The position numbers and the translations under genes are program-made. From the NCBI GenBank assembly GCA_002423435.1, contig DIWE01000038.1, positions 174,216 through 238,215 on the forward strand: a DNA stretch of 64,000 nt. The letters are read 5' to 3'. The DNA is from Clostridiales bacterium UBA6114. Its GTDB lineage: Bacteria > Bacillota > Clostridia > Oscillospirales > Butyricicoccaceae. This document shows, piece by piece, positions 8,863 to 15,721 of this stretch. Under the pieces are notes generated by a model. That model was not told where the DNA came from. It did not search any database and saw only the letters and a list, made by a program, of their open reading frames with translations. Each line of letters opens with the position of its first letter. The first letter of the stretch is position 1.

Positions 8863-9965
8863 TGCCCTTTCCGGTCAGTGGCAAGGATTCCGTCAAACAC
8901 CGTCTGAGCATCCAGAAAAAACGGTTCTACCGTCCAATAGGATTTGATGGACGCCTCTGCAACCTTATAGAGCGCTTCATGATTGTTACGGTCTATTCCA
9001 AGGCCCGCCAGTGTCGTAGGCAGGCCGACCTGTTTGAAAAAGCGGAACATCCGATCGAATTCTTCCTCTGGCCGCTGCTCAAGGATCAGCTGTACCAGAG
9101 TGCCAAAAGCAACAAACTCTCCGTGCAGCATTCTCCCGCACTCCTGGCCGGAGAGGTTGCTGAAGCCGGCGTTGAGCGCATGTGCGCCCGCACAGCCTGT
9201 ATTCTGGAACCCAAGCCCGCTCAACAGGGTATTTGCCTCGATCACATCTTCCACATCCGGAGTACACAGTCCCTGCTCCGCCGCCAGTTTCGCCTGATAG
9301 CCCTTGGACAAAATCGTCTCCTGGCAGGCTTTAGCCACCGCCATACCCGCCAGGGTCCGTCTATAGCCCCGGCCGATGTAGTTGGCACTGTCGGAAGCCA
9401 TATTGGCTCTTGCTTCCACATAAGTGGCCAAAGCATCACCCATACCCGCAACCAGATAGCGAATCGGGGCATGGACCAAAATCTCCGTGTCCAACAGCAC
9501 CAGATCCGGATTCTTGTGGTAGTGGCGAGTCCCGTTATGGACGCCTTCCTCTGTATAAATAACGGAGAGGCTGCTGGCGGGAGCATCTGTGGAAGCTGTG
9601 GTGGGGACAACGATCACCGGGCGATGGAGGTCATCCGCCACCGCTTTGGCGGTATCCACCGTCTTTCCGCCTCCGATGCCTACAATCACATCCGGAGCAA
9701 AGGGACTGGCCAGTTCCGTGGTCCGTGCAATTTTTTCCGCTGTGATCTGTCCCTCAAACCGCTCGATCTTGATGTCACCTTCCCCGTTTTGGTACATCGC
9801 CTGGAATTTGGCACTCAACTGGTCGTAAAAGAAGTAGTCGATGATGGCAAACACATTTTTTCCATATATCCCGGTGTATTCCAGCAGATGATCCAGTTCA
9901 TTCCGGCCCTGTATATACCTGCTCGGAGCAGCAAACGCTCTGGTCCCGTTTATGACGCGCGCCAT
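8850..9965 (-). CDS. iron-type polyol dehydrogenase (glycerol dehydrogenase-like)
   Basis: This 371-residue protein belongs to the GldA branch of the iron-containing alcohol dehydrogenase family, which oxidises a polyol with NAD. The NAD site GIGGGKTVDTAKA is at about 96-108 and is followed by VPTTASTDAPASSLSV, the GldA signature. Metal ligands are expected at Asp in GMGDALATY (about 173) and at His residues in CAGAHALNAG and MLHGEFVAFG; all are present. The ATG at 9965 has GAGGTG six bases upstream. It is the first gene of the leftward operon, behind the TTGACA/TAAGAT promoter and two operator palindromes. Glycerol itself is possible, but the TRAP importer argues for another polyol or a sugar acid. 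Confidence 0.88.
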   Translation of the reverse strand: MARVINGTRAFAAPSRYIQGRNELDHLLEYTGIYGKNVFAIIDYFFYDQLSAKFQAMYQNGEGDIKIERFEGQITAEKIARTTELASPFAPDVIVGIGGGKTVDTAKAVADDLHRPVIVVPTTASTDAPASSLSVIYTEEGVHNGTRHYHKNPDLVLLDTEILVHAPIRYLVAGMGDALATYVEARANMASDSANYIGRGYRRTLAGMAVAKACQETILSKGYQAKLAAEQGLCTPDVEDVIEANTLLSGLGFQNTGCAGAHALNAGFSNLSGQECGRMLHGEFVAFGTLVQLILEQRPEEEFDRMFRFFKQVGLPTTLAGLGIDRNNHEALYKVAEASIKSYWTVEPFFLDAQTVFDGILATDRKGQCYE

Positions 9966-9980
9966 GTGAACACCTCGAAT

Positions 9981-9995
9981 TCTAATTTAATTACC
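9981..9995. promoter_or_regulatory. second, weaker RpiR operator copy
   Basis: TCTAATTTAATTACC matches the palindrome TGTAAT-N3-ATTACA at all but two positions. Its centre is 33 bp from the stronger copy at 10014-10028, about three helical turns, so two regulator dimers could bind the same DNA face in the 5' leader of the dehydrogenase operon. Confidence 0.5.
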
Positions 9996-10013
9996 AAATT
10001 ATTTTCATTATTC

Positions 10014-10028
10014 TGTAATTCAATTACA
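10014..10028. promoter_or_regulatory. RpiR operator palindrome downstream of the operon promoter
   Basis: TGTAATTCAATTACA is a perfect 7-1-7 palindrome just downstream of the leftward promoter. It has the same form as the operator of HexR, a proteobacterial RpiR-family regulator (TGTARTwwwATTACA). Its position would block or stall polymerase and fits repression by the divergently encoded RpiR protein. Confidence 0.7.
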
Positions 10029-10032
10029 TCGC

Positions 10033-10067
10033 AACATTATCTTAATGTTACAGTTTTTGTTTGTCAA
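10033..10067 (-). promoter_or_regulatory. promoter of the leftward TRAP/dehydrogenase operon
   Basis: On the minus strand TTGACA (10067-10062) and TAAGAT (10044-10039) are separated by exactly 17 bases, a good sigma-A promoter. The -10 box lies inside a 17-base palindrome, AACATTA-TCT-TAATGTT (10033-10049), which differs from the RpiR operator and may be a second control site. Confidence 0.7.
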
Positions 10068-10213
10068 TCCTTTTTTCTTCTCTTTCTTCTTTTTGTCATT
10101 TCCTTCTGAATTCGCCCTATTTTTTGTGCATAACATACAATTCATCAAGTTTCGAATACAGTATCTGCCCATTTCTTAGAATTTTGATTGTTCTTATGAT
10201 TTTTCGATTCCTG

Positions 10214-10242
10214 TTGCAATTTTTTCTCTCCTCTGATATAAT
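10214..10242 (+). promoter_or_regulatory. promoter of the RpiR regulator gene
   Basis: TTGCAA (10214-10219), a 17-base spacer and TATAAT (10237-10242) form a clear sigma-A promoter facing the regulator gene. The RpiR operator at 10242-10256 begins on the last base of the -10 box. The T-rich stretch between this promoter and the operon promoter (about 10068-10213) holds no gene or other signal I can see. Confidence 0.72.
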
Positions 10243-10256
10243 GTAATAAAATTACA
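10242..10256. promoter_or_regulatory. RpiR operator on its own promoter
   Basis: TGTAATAAAATTACA is a perfect match to TGTAAT-N3-ATTACA. It covers the end of the -10 box and the expected start point of the regulator transcript. This geometry predicts autorepression. Confidence 0.7.
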
Positions 10257-10304
10257 AGATTATTTTATCGTTTTGAACGATCAGATAAAAGAAAGAGTGA
10301 GGTC

Positions 10305-11153
10305 ATGGAACAAGACACCGCTCCGGCCATTATCCTAAAAATGCGGGCTATGCGCGACAGTCTTTCGAAAGCAGAACAACGCGTCGCCGATACCATCATT
10401 TCCAATCCCCAGGAGGTCATATACGCTTCCGTCGCTGAGTTGGCCGAACGCAGCAAGGTAAGCGATCCCACAGTCGTGCGAACTTGTAAAAAGCTTGGTC
10501 TAAATGGCTATCAGGATCTTAAGATCACGCTGGCCAGAGAGTTGGTCAATCCTCTTCAGGCAATCAACGAGGAAATCACGTCCGGCGACGATATCCAAAC
10601 CGTGATCAGCAAGATATTTCAAAGCACAGTCCGAACACTGGATTTCACCCACGGCACCTTGAAGCCCGAGGACGTTGCCCAGGCTGCCCAGATGATTCGC
10701 AGCGCAAGAAAGATCGTCATTGTCGGCGTAGGAAATTCCCACGCAATCTCTCTGGACCTCCAGCACAAGCTTATGCGCCTTGGAATGAACGCTCAGGCCT
10801 TTTCTGACCCGCATATGGCCACCATTGCCTTGTCCTATCTGGATCAACGGGATCTGCTTTTCTGTATCAGTCACTCGGGTAGTTCCCGCGAAGTCGTAGA
10901 CCTGGCAATGCTGGGCAAACAAAATGGCGCGATGGTCATCAGCATCACAAATATCGGCATCTCTCCTCTCAGCCGTATTTCCGATATTACGTTACACACC
11001 GCCTCCAATGAAACAAAGTACCGTATCTTTGGCCAGAGTTCCCGTATCGCCCAGTTGGCTATCATCGATGCTCTGTATACCTTGATCGTACTCCACAATG
11101 AACAGAACAGTGTTCTTGTCGTCGAGAACGCCCTTAAAAATCGCAAATACTGA
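10305..11153 (+). CDS. RpiR-family transcriptional regulator
   Basis: This 282-residue regulator has an N-terminal helix-turn-helix of the RpiR type (about 5-80), with LSKAEQRVADTIISNPQEV and the recognition region SVAELAERSKVSDPTVVRTCKKLG. A SIS sugar-phosphate-binding domain covers about 125-260, with IVIVGVGNSHAISLDLQHK and the phosphate-binding loop CISHSGSSREVVDLA. Such regulators sense a phosphorylated sugar and usually repress the matching catabolic operon. The gene is divergent from the TRAP/kinase operon, and matching palindromes sit on both promoters, which supports direct control of both. The likely effector is the phosphorylated intermediate made by the FGGY kinase. A GTGAGG site precedes the ATG. 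Confidence 0.92.
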   Translation: MEQDTAPAIILKMRAMRDSLSKAEQRVADTIISNPQEVIYASVAELAERSKVSDPTVVRTCKKLGLNGYQDLKITLARELVNPLQAINEEITSGDDIQTVISKIFQSTVRTLDFTHGTLKPEDVAQAAQMIRSARKIVIVGVGNSHAISLDLQHKLMRLGMNAQAFSDPHMATIALSYLDQRDLLFCISHSGSSREVVDLAMLGKQNGAMVISITNIGISPLSRISDITLHTASNETKYRIFGQSSRIAQLAIIDALYTLIVLHNEQNSVLVVENALKNRKY

Positions 11154-11267
11154 TTTCCGGGAAATGGAATCTGTGGTTTATATTTTGTGATTCAGGAAAG
11201 GTACAAATTTGCAAACTTCTGACAGTCCGGCAAGGAATGCCTCCACAAAGGGATAACAACAAAATAA

Positions 11268-11412
11268 CCGTTTGAAACAAGTCAAAACCTCCGGCTAAGC
11301 CGGAGGCTTTAGTAAGCCCTAGAAGGGCATAATACGGACGAAGCCCCTTAAGGGGCCCCGAAAGATCTGCTGACTGCATTTCTTTCACGGGCTACCCCTT
11401 AAGGGGTTTTAT
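11268..11412 (+). ncRNA. structured RNA, HEARO / IscB omega-RNA-like, without a nuclease gene
   Basis: A compact plus-strand RNA can be folded by eye. An outer helix joins CCGT (11268-11271) and GAAA (11274-11277) to TTTCACGG (11383-11390). A second helix joins AGTCA (11280-11284) to TGACT (11371-11375). Inside it are three hairpins: CCTCCGGCT/AGCCGGAGG (11288-11306), GCCC/GGGC (11316-11328) and GCCCCTTAAGGGGC (11343-11356). A terminator-like hairpin, ACCCCTTAAGGGGT followed by TTTATTT, ends it (11394-11412). The order of stems and GC-rich loops resembles HEARO RNAs, which are the omega RNAs of IscB nucleases. In those, the guide lies directly upstream, here about 11250-11267. No IscB frame is nearby. 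The fold is visible; the family name is from memory and needs a covariance search. The rest of 11154-11720 holds only a short coding relic and a terminator. Confidence 0.5.
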
Positions 11413-11550
11413 TTACGCCTTCTTTTTCTTGCGACCCGTAAACCTGTCAACAATTTCTTTTAATCCTATCTGATCTGCCATCCAGTCTGATTCTAATTAG
11501 CTCCAGATGTATTCGGCTACTTGCTTTTTGTTCCATCCTACTGTATCCAC
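11413..11550 (-). pseudogene. short 3' relic of an unidentified gene
   Basis: On the minus strand, the end of a reading frame can be followed for about 22 codons to a TAA at 11415-11413, ending in GRKKKKA. Upstream, another frame (about 11550-11500) encodes WNKKQVAEYIW before a stop, so a frameshift or deletion separates the two. I do not recognise the protein; the basic tail and KKQVAEYIW suggest a nucleic-acid-binding or mobile-element protein. It abuts the structured RNA, which may have been inserted next to its stop codon. This is a weak call. Confidence 0.25.
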
Positions 11551-11656
11551 ATATGATGGATACTCGTAAAAAGTAATTACTGAGACAGTTTACCGTTCAA
11601 GGCAAATGTAGCTCAGATAATCAGCTACTTGGCGACGGGAAATGTAATAGAGATGT

Positions 11657-11697
11657 AAAAAGAGGAGTAAATCTGTAAAAGGATTTACCCCTCTTTT
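11657..11697 (-). terminator. terminator of the small secreted-protein gene
   Basis: AAAAGAGGAGTAAATC and GATTTACCCCTCTTTT form a long stem with one mismatch and an eight-base loop, followed on the minus strand by TTTTTA. It lies 24 bases past the stop of the leftward gene at 11721. Confidence 0.75.
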
Positions 11698-11720
11698 AGT
11701 AACAAGCAACTTATTGATTT

Positions 11721-12191
11721 TTATTTCGTCTGTCCAAAGACTCCGCAAATCCCCTGACCGCGACCTGCGCCGCCCTGGCCTCGCCCTTGTCCGTTACCCA
11801 TGCCACCGCCGAATCCGGCACCCATTTTCTGCCCTATTCCGCCCGAACCGGTGCCGTCACAATTGGCCTGGTTCTGTTCTAGCGCGGCGATAATTTCATC
11901 AGCTCTTTCCTGTGTCATTGTGCCTGCTGCAACCCTTTCCAGAAGAGCGGCCTTTTTCTGTTCAAGCATCTGGGACTTGAACTCCGAGAGCTTTCCGGCG
12001 TCGTTTGCAATCGCACCGTAGGTTTTGCCGGAATCATTTCTTTCTTCGATCACACTGTCGACGGTTTTACCGGTAAGCCCTGCGACAACCTCGGCGGGTA
12101 TTTTGTAGGAAGCGGCAAGCGCCGTAACCGACATTGCGCCGACAACGAGTATCGCCAAACCGATAGCCACGAATTTCTTAAACTTTGACAT
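11721..12191 (-). CDS. small secreted DUF2680-like protein with Gly-rich tail
   Basis: This 156-residue protein has a signal peptide (about 1-26, ending VTALAA). A helical domain of about 30-105 follows, with the pattern VAGLTGKTVDSVIEERNDSG and YGAIANDAGKLSEFKSQM seen in DUF2680-type proteins, then TMTQERADEIIAAL. The last 45 residues are a Gly/Gln/Met-rich tail (GQKMGAGFGGGMGNGQGRG) ending with two Cys-Gly-containing turns. The ATG at 12191 is used because AAAGGAG lies upstream and the signal peptide begins there; a longer open frame reaches into the promoter. It is divergent from a two-component system whose sensor also has a Gly/Met-rich loop, so it is probably a target of that system. 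Its function is unknown; an envelope-stress or metal-binding role is a guess. Confidence 0.7.
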   Translation of the reverse strand: MSKFKKFVAIGLAILVVGAMSVTALAASYKIPAEVVAGLTGKTVDSVIEERNDSGKTYGAIANDAGKLSEFKSQMLEQKKAALLERVAAGTMTQERADEIIAALEQNQANCDGTGSGGIGQKMGAGFGGGMGNGQGRGQGGAGRGQGICGVFGQTK

Positions 12192-12261
12192 TAATAAATA
12201 CTCTCCTTTTAATGTATTTGTTTTCTGCTGTTTGATTTGTTTATATAATGCCTGAGAAATG

Positions 12262-12328
12262 TGGCAAAAGTATGTTTTTAGTTTTCTGAATTTGTGCCGA
12301 TTTGCTTTCAAAAAACACACTTTTGCCA
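12262..12328. promoter_or_regulatory. divergent promoter region with an 18-bp inverted motif
   Basis: TGGCAAAAGTATGTTTTT (12262-12279) is repeated with one mismatch as the inverted copy at 12311-12328, 31 bases apart. Read in each direction the motif ends with TTGCCA, usable as a -35 box. On the left, TATAAA follows about 16 bases later; on the right, TATAAT is at 12350-12355, about 21 bases later. One copy therefore faces each divergent gene. The obvious candidate to bind it is the response regulator encoded at 12386. Confidence 0.6.
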
Positions 12329-12385
12329 TAGTTCATATTTACAATATGATATAATCAAACTATAAAGCGTTGCAGAGGTGATCGT

Positions 12386-13081
12386 ATGCCGACTGTTCTG
12401 ATCGCGGATGATAACCGTCAAATAACCTCCATTCTCGAAGAGTATGTTAAAAAAGACGGATATACGCCCAAAGTTGCATTAAACGGGCAGGAGGCAATCG
12501 AACTATTTTTAAAAACTAAGCCCGATATTGTTTTGCTCGACGTCATGATGCCGATTATGGATGGGTTTGAAGTTTGCCGTGAGATACGAAAAAACTCGAA
12601 CACCCCAGTTATCATGATCACTGCAAGAGGCGAAGATTTTGAAAAAATCATGGGGCTCGATATCGGGGCGGACGATTATATTGTAAAGCCATTTTCTCCA
12701 GGTGAAGTGATGGCAAGGGTCCGGGCGATCCTGCGCAGAGTCGACCGGACGGACGGGCAGAAAAAGCAAATCTTTTCATTCCGGAATCTTATTGTCAATC
12801 TTGACGACTATATCGTGACCATTGACAATAAGGAAGTTGCGCTTACAAAAAAAGAACTCGAAATTTTGTGGACGCTTGCCACCAATCAAAATAAAGTATT
12901 TTCCCGCGACAATCTATTGAACAGTCTGTGGGGTTATGACTATTTCGGAGATAACCGAACGGTTGACTCCCATATTAAGCGCCTGCGCGCAAAGCTCGAC
13001 GAATACAGGCACGAAAGCTGGGATATCAAAACCATATGGGGCGTCGGCTACAAATTTGAGGTGAAAGCCGATGAAAAATAA
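12386..13081 (+). CDS. OmpR/PhoB-family response regulator
   Basis: This 231-residue regulator has a receiver domain (1-120) with acidic residues D8/D9, phospho-acceptor D52 in IVLLDVMMP, a conserved T in MITARGED and K101 in YIVKPFSPGEV. A winged-helix DNA-binding domain follows (about 128-228), with ALTKKELEILWTL and NRTVDSHIKRLRAKL, ending TIWGVGYKFE. It activates or represses genes when phosphorylated by the kinase encoded next, whose start overlaps its 3' end by 11 bases. AGAGGTGA precedes the ATG. The inverted motif upstream suggests that it controls itself and the divergent secreted protein. Confidence 0.93.
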   Translation: MPTVLIADDNRQITSILEEYVKKDGYTPKVALNGQEAIELFLKTKPDIVLLDVMMPIMDGFEVCREIRKNSNTPVIMITARGEDFEKIMGLDIGADDYIVKPFSPGEVMARVRAILRRVDRTDGQKKQIFSFRNLIVNLDDYIVTIDNKEVALTKKELEILWTLATNQNKVFSRDNLLNSLWGYDYFGDNRTVDSHIKRLRAKLDEYRHESWDIKTIWGVGYKFEVKADEK

Positions 13082-14522
13082 GATAGCTTTCAAACTTACG
13101 GCCTATTTTTCAGCTGCACTGCTCTTGTTCTCCCTTATTATTGGCGGCGTTTTCGTAATGCTGTTTCGAAGTCATACGATCGAAGTCCATAAAGCCGATT
13201 TAGAAAAGCGGGCTGTGACGATGGCCACTACGCTCTCCGGATTTATGAATGGAACAACCATAGGCGGGCAGAGCAGCGGCATGGGCAGGATGGGCGGCGG
13301 GCCGGGCGGTTACGGTGCCTATCTGCGTTTCTTAGACGATATTGCAATGGCCGATGTCTGGATCGTGGACGAACATCTCAATCTCATTACGAGCGGGATG
13401 GCAAGCAACAAATTAAGTTACGCGGATTTGCCGCAGGACGCGGAAGCTGTTGTGAAGGAAGTTTTTAAGGGTAACACAACCTTCAGCGAAGGCTTCAGCA
13501 ATCTCTTGAAAACACCCACTTTGACGGTCGGTACGCCTATTGAATCGGGAGGAAAAGTCATAGGCGCGCTGCTTTTGCATTCTCCGGTGGAAGGTATGAA
13601 CGAGGCTACTGTACAAGGGGTCAGCATACTTGCTGTCAGCATAGTGGCAGCACTGTTATTATCCATACTTTTGTCTGTCGCACTTGCGCTTGCCTTTACA
13701 AAGCCTCTGAAGAAAATGAGGAATACCGCAGCTTTGCTTGCCGGAGGTGATTATACCGCAAAAACCGACGTGCGGCAGAATGACGAAATCGGCGAGCTGG
13801 CCTCCACAATTGATGTGTTGAGTGAACGACTGGAGCAGGCAAGGCAGGAAAGCGAAAAACTGGATAAACTCCGTCGGGATTTTGTGGCGAATATTTCTCA
13901 TGAACTCAAAACCCCGGTTACCGTCCTTCGCGGTTCGCTGGAAGCACTGTGCGACGAGGTTGTAACCGACCCCGCGCGCGTAAAAGATTATCACCGTCAG
14001 ATGCTTAAAGAGAGCCTGTTTCTTCAAAGGCTTGTAAACGACCTTCTGGATTTGTCCCGTCTGCAAAATACAGATTTCCAAATCGAAATGCAGGACATTA
14101 ACCTTTGCGACGTGCTGAGCGATGCCGTCCGCAGCGCTGGGCAGATGGCTCTTAAAAAGAATATTGAGATCCGACTTGAGCAAGATAAACAGATGCTGGC
14201 GGTTCATGGTGATTATGGCCGTCTGCGCCAGATGTTTTTGATCATTCTGGATAATGCTGTTAAGTTTTCTCCGCAGGGAGAAGTCGTTGCCGTTTCACTT
14301 AAAGACAAGACGGTTTCAATCCATGATCACGGCATCGGAATCCGCAAAGAGGATTTGCCGTACATTTTTGACCGGTTTTATAAGGTAAATTCGGAAGAAA
14401 ATAAAAGCGGCTCCGGTCTTGGCCTCGCCATCGCAAAACAGATCGCCGACCGGCACCATATCGCGGTTTCGGTCAGCAGCAAGATAAACGAGGGAACAGA
14501 GTTTCGGTTTCAATTTGAATAA
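13071..14522 (+). CDS. membrane sensor histidine kinase
   Basis: This 483-residue kinase has membrane helices at about 10-32 and 183-208 enclosing an extracytoplasmic sensor domain. The sensor carries an unusual Gly/Met-rich loop (residues about 61-83: TTIGGQSSGMGRMGGGPGGYG). A HAMP domain (about 209-262) leads to the phospho-acceptor H277 in NISHELKTPV. An ATPase domain has N-box ILDNAVKFSP, G1 DHGIGI, F-box IFDRFYK and G2 GSGLGLAIAK. It phosphorylates the response regulator encoded just upstream. The Gly/Met pattern recurs in the divergently encoded secreted protein, which hints that both bind the same ligand or each other. The signal is unknown; metal ions or envelope stress are possible. 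Confidence 0.92.
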   Translation: MKNKIAFKLTAYFSAALLLFSLIIGGVFVMLFRSHTIEVHKADLEKRAVTMATTLSGFMNGTTIGGQSSGMGRMGGGPGGYGAYLRFLDDIAMADVWIVDEHLNLITSGMASNKLSYADLPQDAEAVVKEVFKGNTTFSEGFSNLLKTPTLTVGTPIESGGKVIGALLLHSPVEGMNEATVQGVSILAVSIVAALLLSILLSVALALAFTKPLKKMRNTAALLAGGDYTAKTDVRQNDEIGELASTIDVLSERLEQARQESEKLDKLRRDFVANISHELKTPVTVLRGSLEALCDEVVTDPARVKDYHRQMLKESLFLQRLVNDLLDLSRLQNTDFQIEMQDINLCDVLSDAVRSAGQMALKKNIEIRLEQDKQMLAVHGDYGRLRQMFLIILDNAVKFSPQGEVVAVSLKDKTVSIHDHGIGIRKEDLPYIFDRFYKVNSEENKSGSGLGLAIAKQIADRHHIAVSVSSKINEGTEFRFQFE

Positions 14523-14540
14523 AACAACTGCTCTAATAAA

Positions 14541-14570
14541 AAAAGAAAAGCGGTGCGCCGCTTTTCTTTT
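14541..14570. terminator. bidirectional terminator
   Basis: AAAAGAAAAGCGG, loop TGCG, CCGCTTTTCTTTT form a perfect 13-bp stem with a T-run on the right and an A-run on the left. It separates the kinase gene from the convergent DUF1858/DsrE-type gene and can serve both. Confidence 0.85.
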
Positions 14571-14607
14571 TGACAAACAATAATTTGACTTTTATTTTAG
14601 CAACAAA

Positions 14608-14955
14608 TTAGAATGTAACTACTTTATCGGCCCATTCTACCATTTTGACACAATCGATCATAGTCGAAAGCGGACACACATCCGTGCCTTCCATGCTCCT
14701 GGATTTCAAACAAGTTCCGCAGGCCAGGATTTCGCCTCCGGCATTATAATAAGCCTTCACCTGCTCAGAAACGTCAAACTTTTCATGAGTCAGAGTTGCA
14801 GCACCTTTCGGCAGCGTCACGAACCTGCCGGCGGTATTGAGCATCCCCGGTTTTATTATGTCCACAAATCCAAGCTCCTGCATAATTTCTTTAATTTCAG
14901 GGTAATCCTGAGCCAAATTGTAAACGCTCTTTTTCAGGTCAATGATTTTTTCCAA
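14608..14955 (-). CDS. DUF1858 domain fused to a DsrE-like C-terminal half
   Basis: This 115-residue protein combines two pieces. Residues 1-55 match the DUF1858 pattern (a short helical domain with YPEIKEIMQELGFVDIIKPGML and VTLPKGA). Residues about 68-115 match only the end of a DsrE/sulfur-relay domain: AGGEILACGTCLKSRSM, with the active-site-like Cys in ACGTC, and the closing EWADKVVTF. A full DsrE domain is about 110 residues, so its first half seems to be missing. The start is a TTG at 14955 with GGAGGG nine bases upstream; the nearby ATG is out of frame. It follows the Crp/Fnr gene by 20 bases. A sulfur- or selenium-handling role under redox control is possible but not shown. Confidence 0.65.
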   Translation of the reverse strand: MEKIIDLKKSVYNLAQDYPEIKEIMQELGFVDIIKPGMLNTAGRFVTLPKGAATLTHEKFDVSEQVKAYYNAGGEILACGTCLKSRSMEGTDVCPLSTMIDCVKMVEWADKVVTF

Positions 14956-14975
14956 AACATCAGCCCTCCAAACGA

Positions 14976-15629
14976 TTATTCTTTAAGAATTTCAATATAT
15001 TCCGAGTCGAACTTTATAAATTCCTCATCTCTCATTTTTGCCAACTCTCTTGATAAGGATGTACGCTGAACACCGATTTTTTCCGCCAGAGCTTTTTTTG
15101 ACATGTTAAGCCTTATTCTGTTTGAGTTTTGCCGTTTCCGCTCATAATCCAGAAAGCTCATAACGCTGTCGCGGATGGTCCTGTTCACATAGTGCTTGAT
15201 TCGGTCTCCCAGGATTGCCACATGGTCTGATACGAATTCAAGGTAGCTCTTCAGGAATTCATGATTATCAGAGAACAACTTTAACAGAAGGTCCTTATTT
15301 ATCTCCAGAATCACAGTCGGCCGCTTCGCCGTTATGGTCATAGGATAATGCGGATTTTTGGAAAACAGCAGGTTGCCGCCAAGAATGTCATCATTCAAAA
15401 ATTCGGCTATTGTCATAAGGCTGCCGGACTCATCTATGCGCTCCACAACAACTTTGCCCATAAGAATGATTTCCAGTTTAGAGCAATTTTCACCAACAAA
15501 ATGCACGATTCTGTTCTTGCCATAGGCGGCGGTTCTAAAGCCGCCGTCAATTAAATAACGGGTAATTTCGTCGGCGGATAATGATTGTAAAAGTGTCATC
15601 TGCGTGATCAGCTCAAAATAATCGTTCAT
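14976..15629 (-). CDS. Crp/Fnr-family transcriptional regulator
   Basis: This 217-residue regulator has an N-terminal cyclic-nucleotide-binding-type beta barrel (about 15-120, with ILMGKVVVERIDESGSL and DDILGGNLLFS). A long dimer helix (about 120-155) leads to a Crp-type winged helix with MSKKALAEKIGVQRTSLSRELAKM as the HTH. The N-terminus has no Cys cluster for an Fe-S centre like that of Fnr, so redox sensing by a cluster is unlikely; a small-molecule effector is more likely. The gene is divergent from the permease operon, and a Crp-type palindrome stands between them at 15645-15670. It most likely activates that operon and controls itself. Confidence 0.9.
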   Translation of the reverse strand: MNDYFELITQMTLLQSLSADEITRYLIDGGFRTAAYGKNRIVHFVGENCSKLEIILMGKVVVERIDESGSLMTIAEFLNDDILGGNLLFSKNPHYPMTITAKRPTVILEINKDLLLKLFSDNHEFLKSYLEFVSDHVAILGDRIKHYVNRTIRDSVMSFLDYERKRQNSNRIRLNMSKKALAEKIGVQRTSLSRELAKMRDEEFIKFDSEYIEILKE

Positions 15630-15644
15630 ATCGATCCTCCCCTC

Positions 15645-15692
15645 AAAGGTGTTACATTGGTAACACCTTTTTATTTATTATATCGGTATAAT
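15645..15692 (+). promoter_or_regulatory. Crp-type operator and promoter of the permease operon
   Basis: AAAGGTGTTAC-ATTG-GTAACACCTTT (15645-15670) is a perfect 11-4-11 palindrome with the TGTTAC-N4-GTAACA core of Crp/Fnr sites. TATAAT follows at 15687-15692 with no good -35 box. If transcription starts about seven bases after the -10, the operator centre (15657.5) falls near -41.5, the class II activator position. Confidence 0.72.
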
Positions 15693-15721
15693 CAAAATAT
15701 ATCAAATCAAGGAGGGCATGT

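Noticed and set aside
8733..10109. Long open frame (458 codons) on the plus strand
   Set aside because: It is antisense to the glycerol-dehydrogenase-like gene and its promoter and shows no family motif.
11154..11720. Search for an IscB or TnpB gene next to the structured RNA
   Set aside because: No frame with HNH, RuvC or the usual IscB N-terminal pattern is present on either strand; only a short relic is seen.
12192..12329. Longer N-terminus (46 more codons) for the small secreted protein
   Set aside because: It would run through the promoter and the inverted motif and place the signal peptide internally. The ATG at 12191 has a good ribosome binding site.
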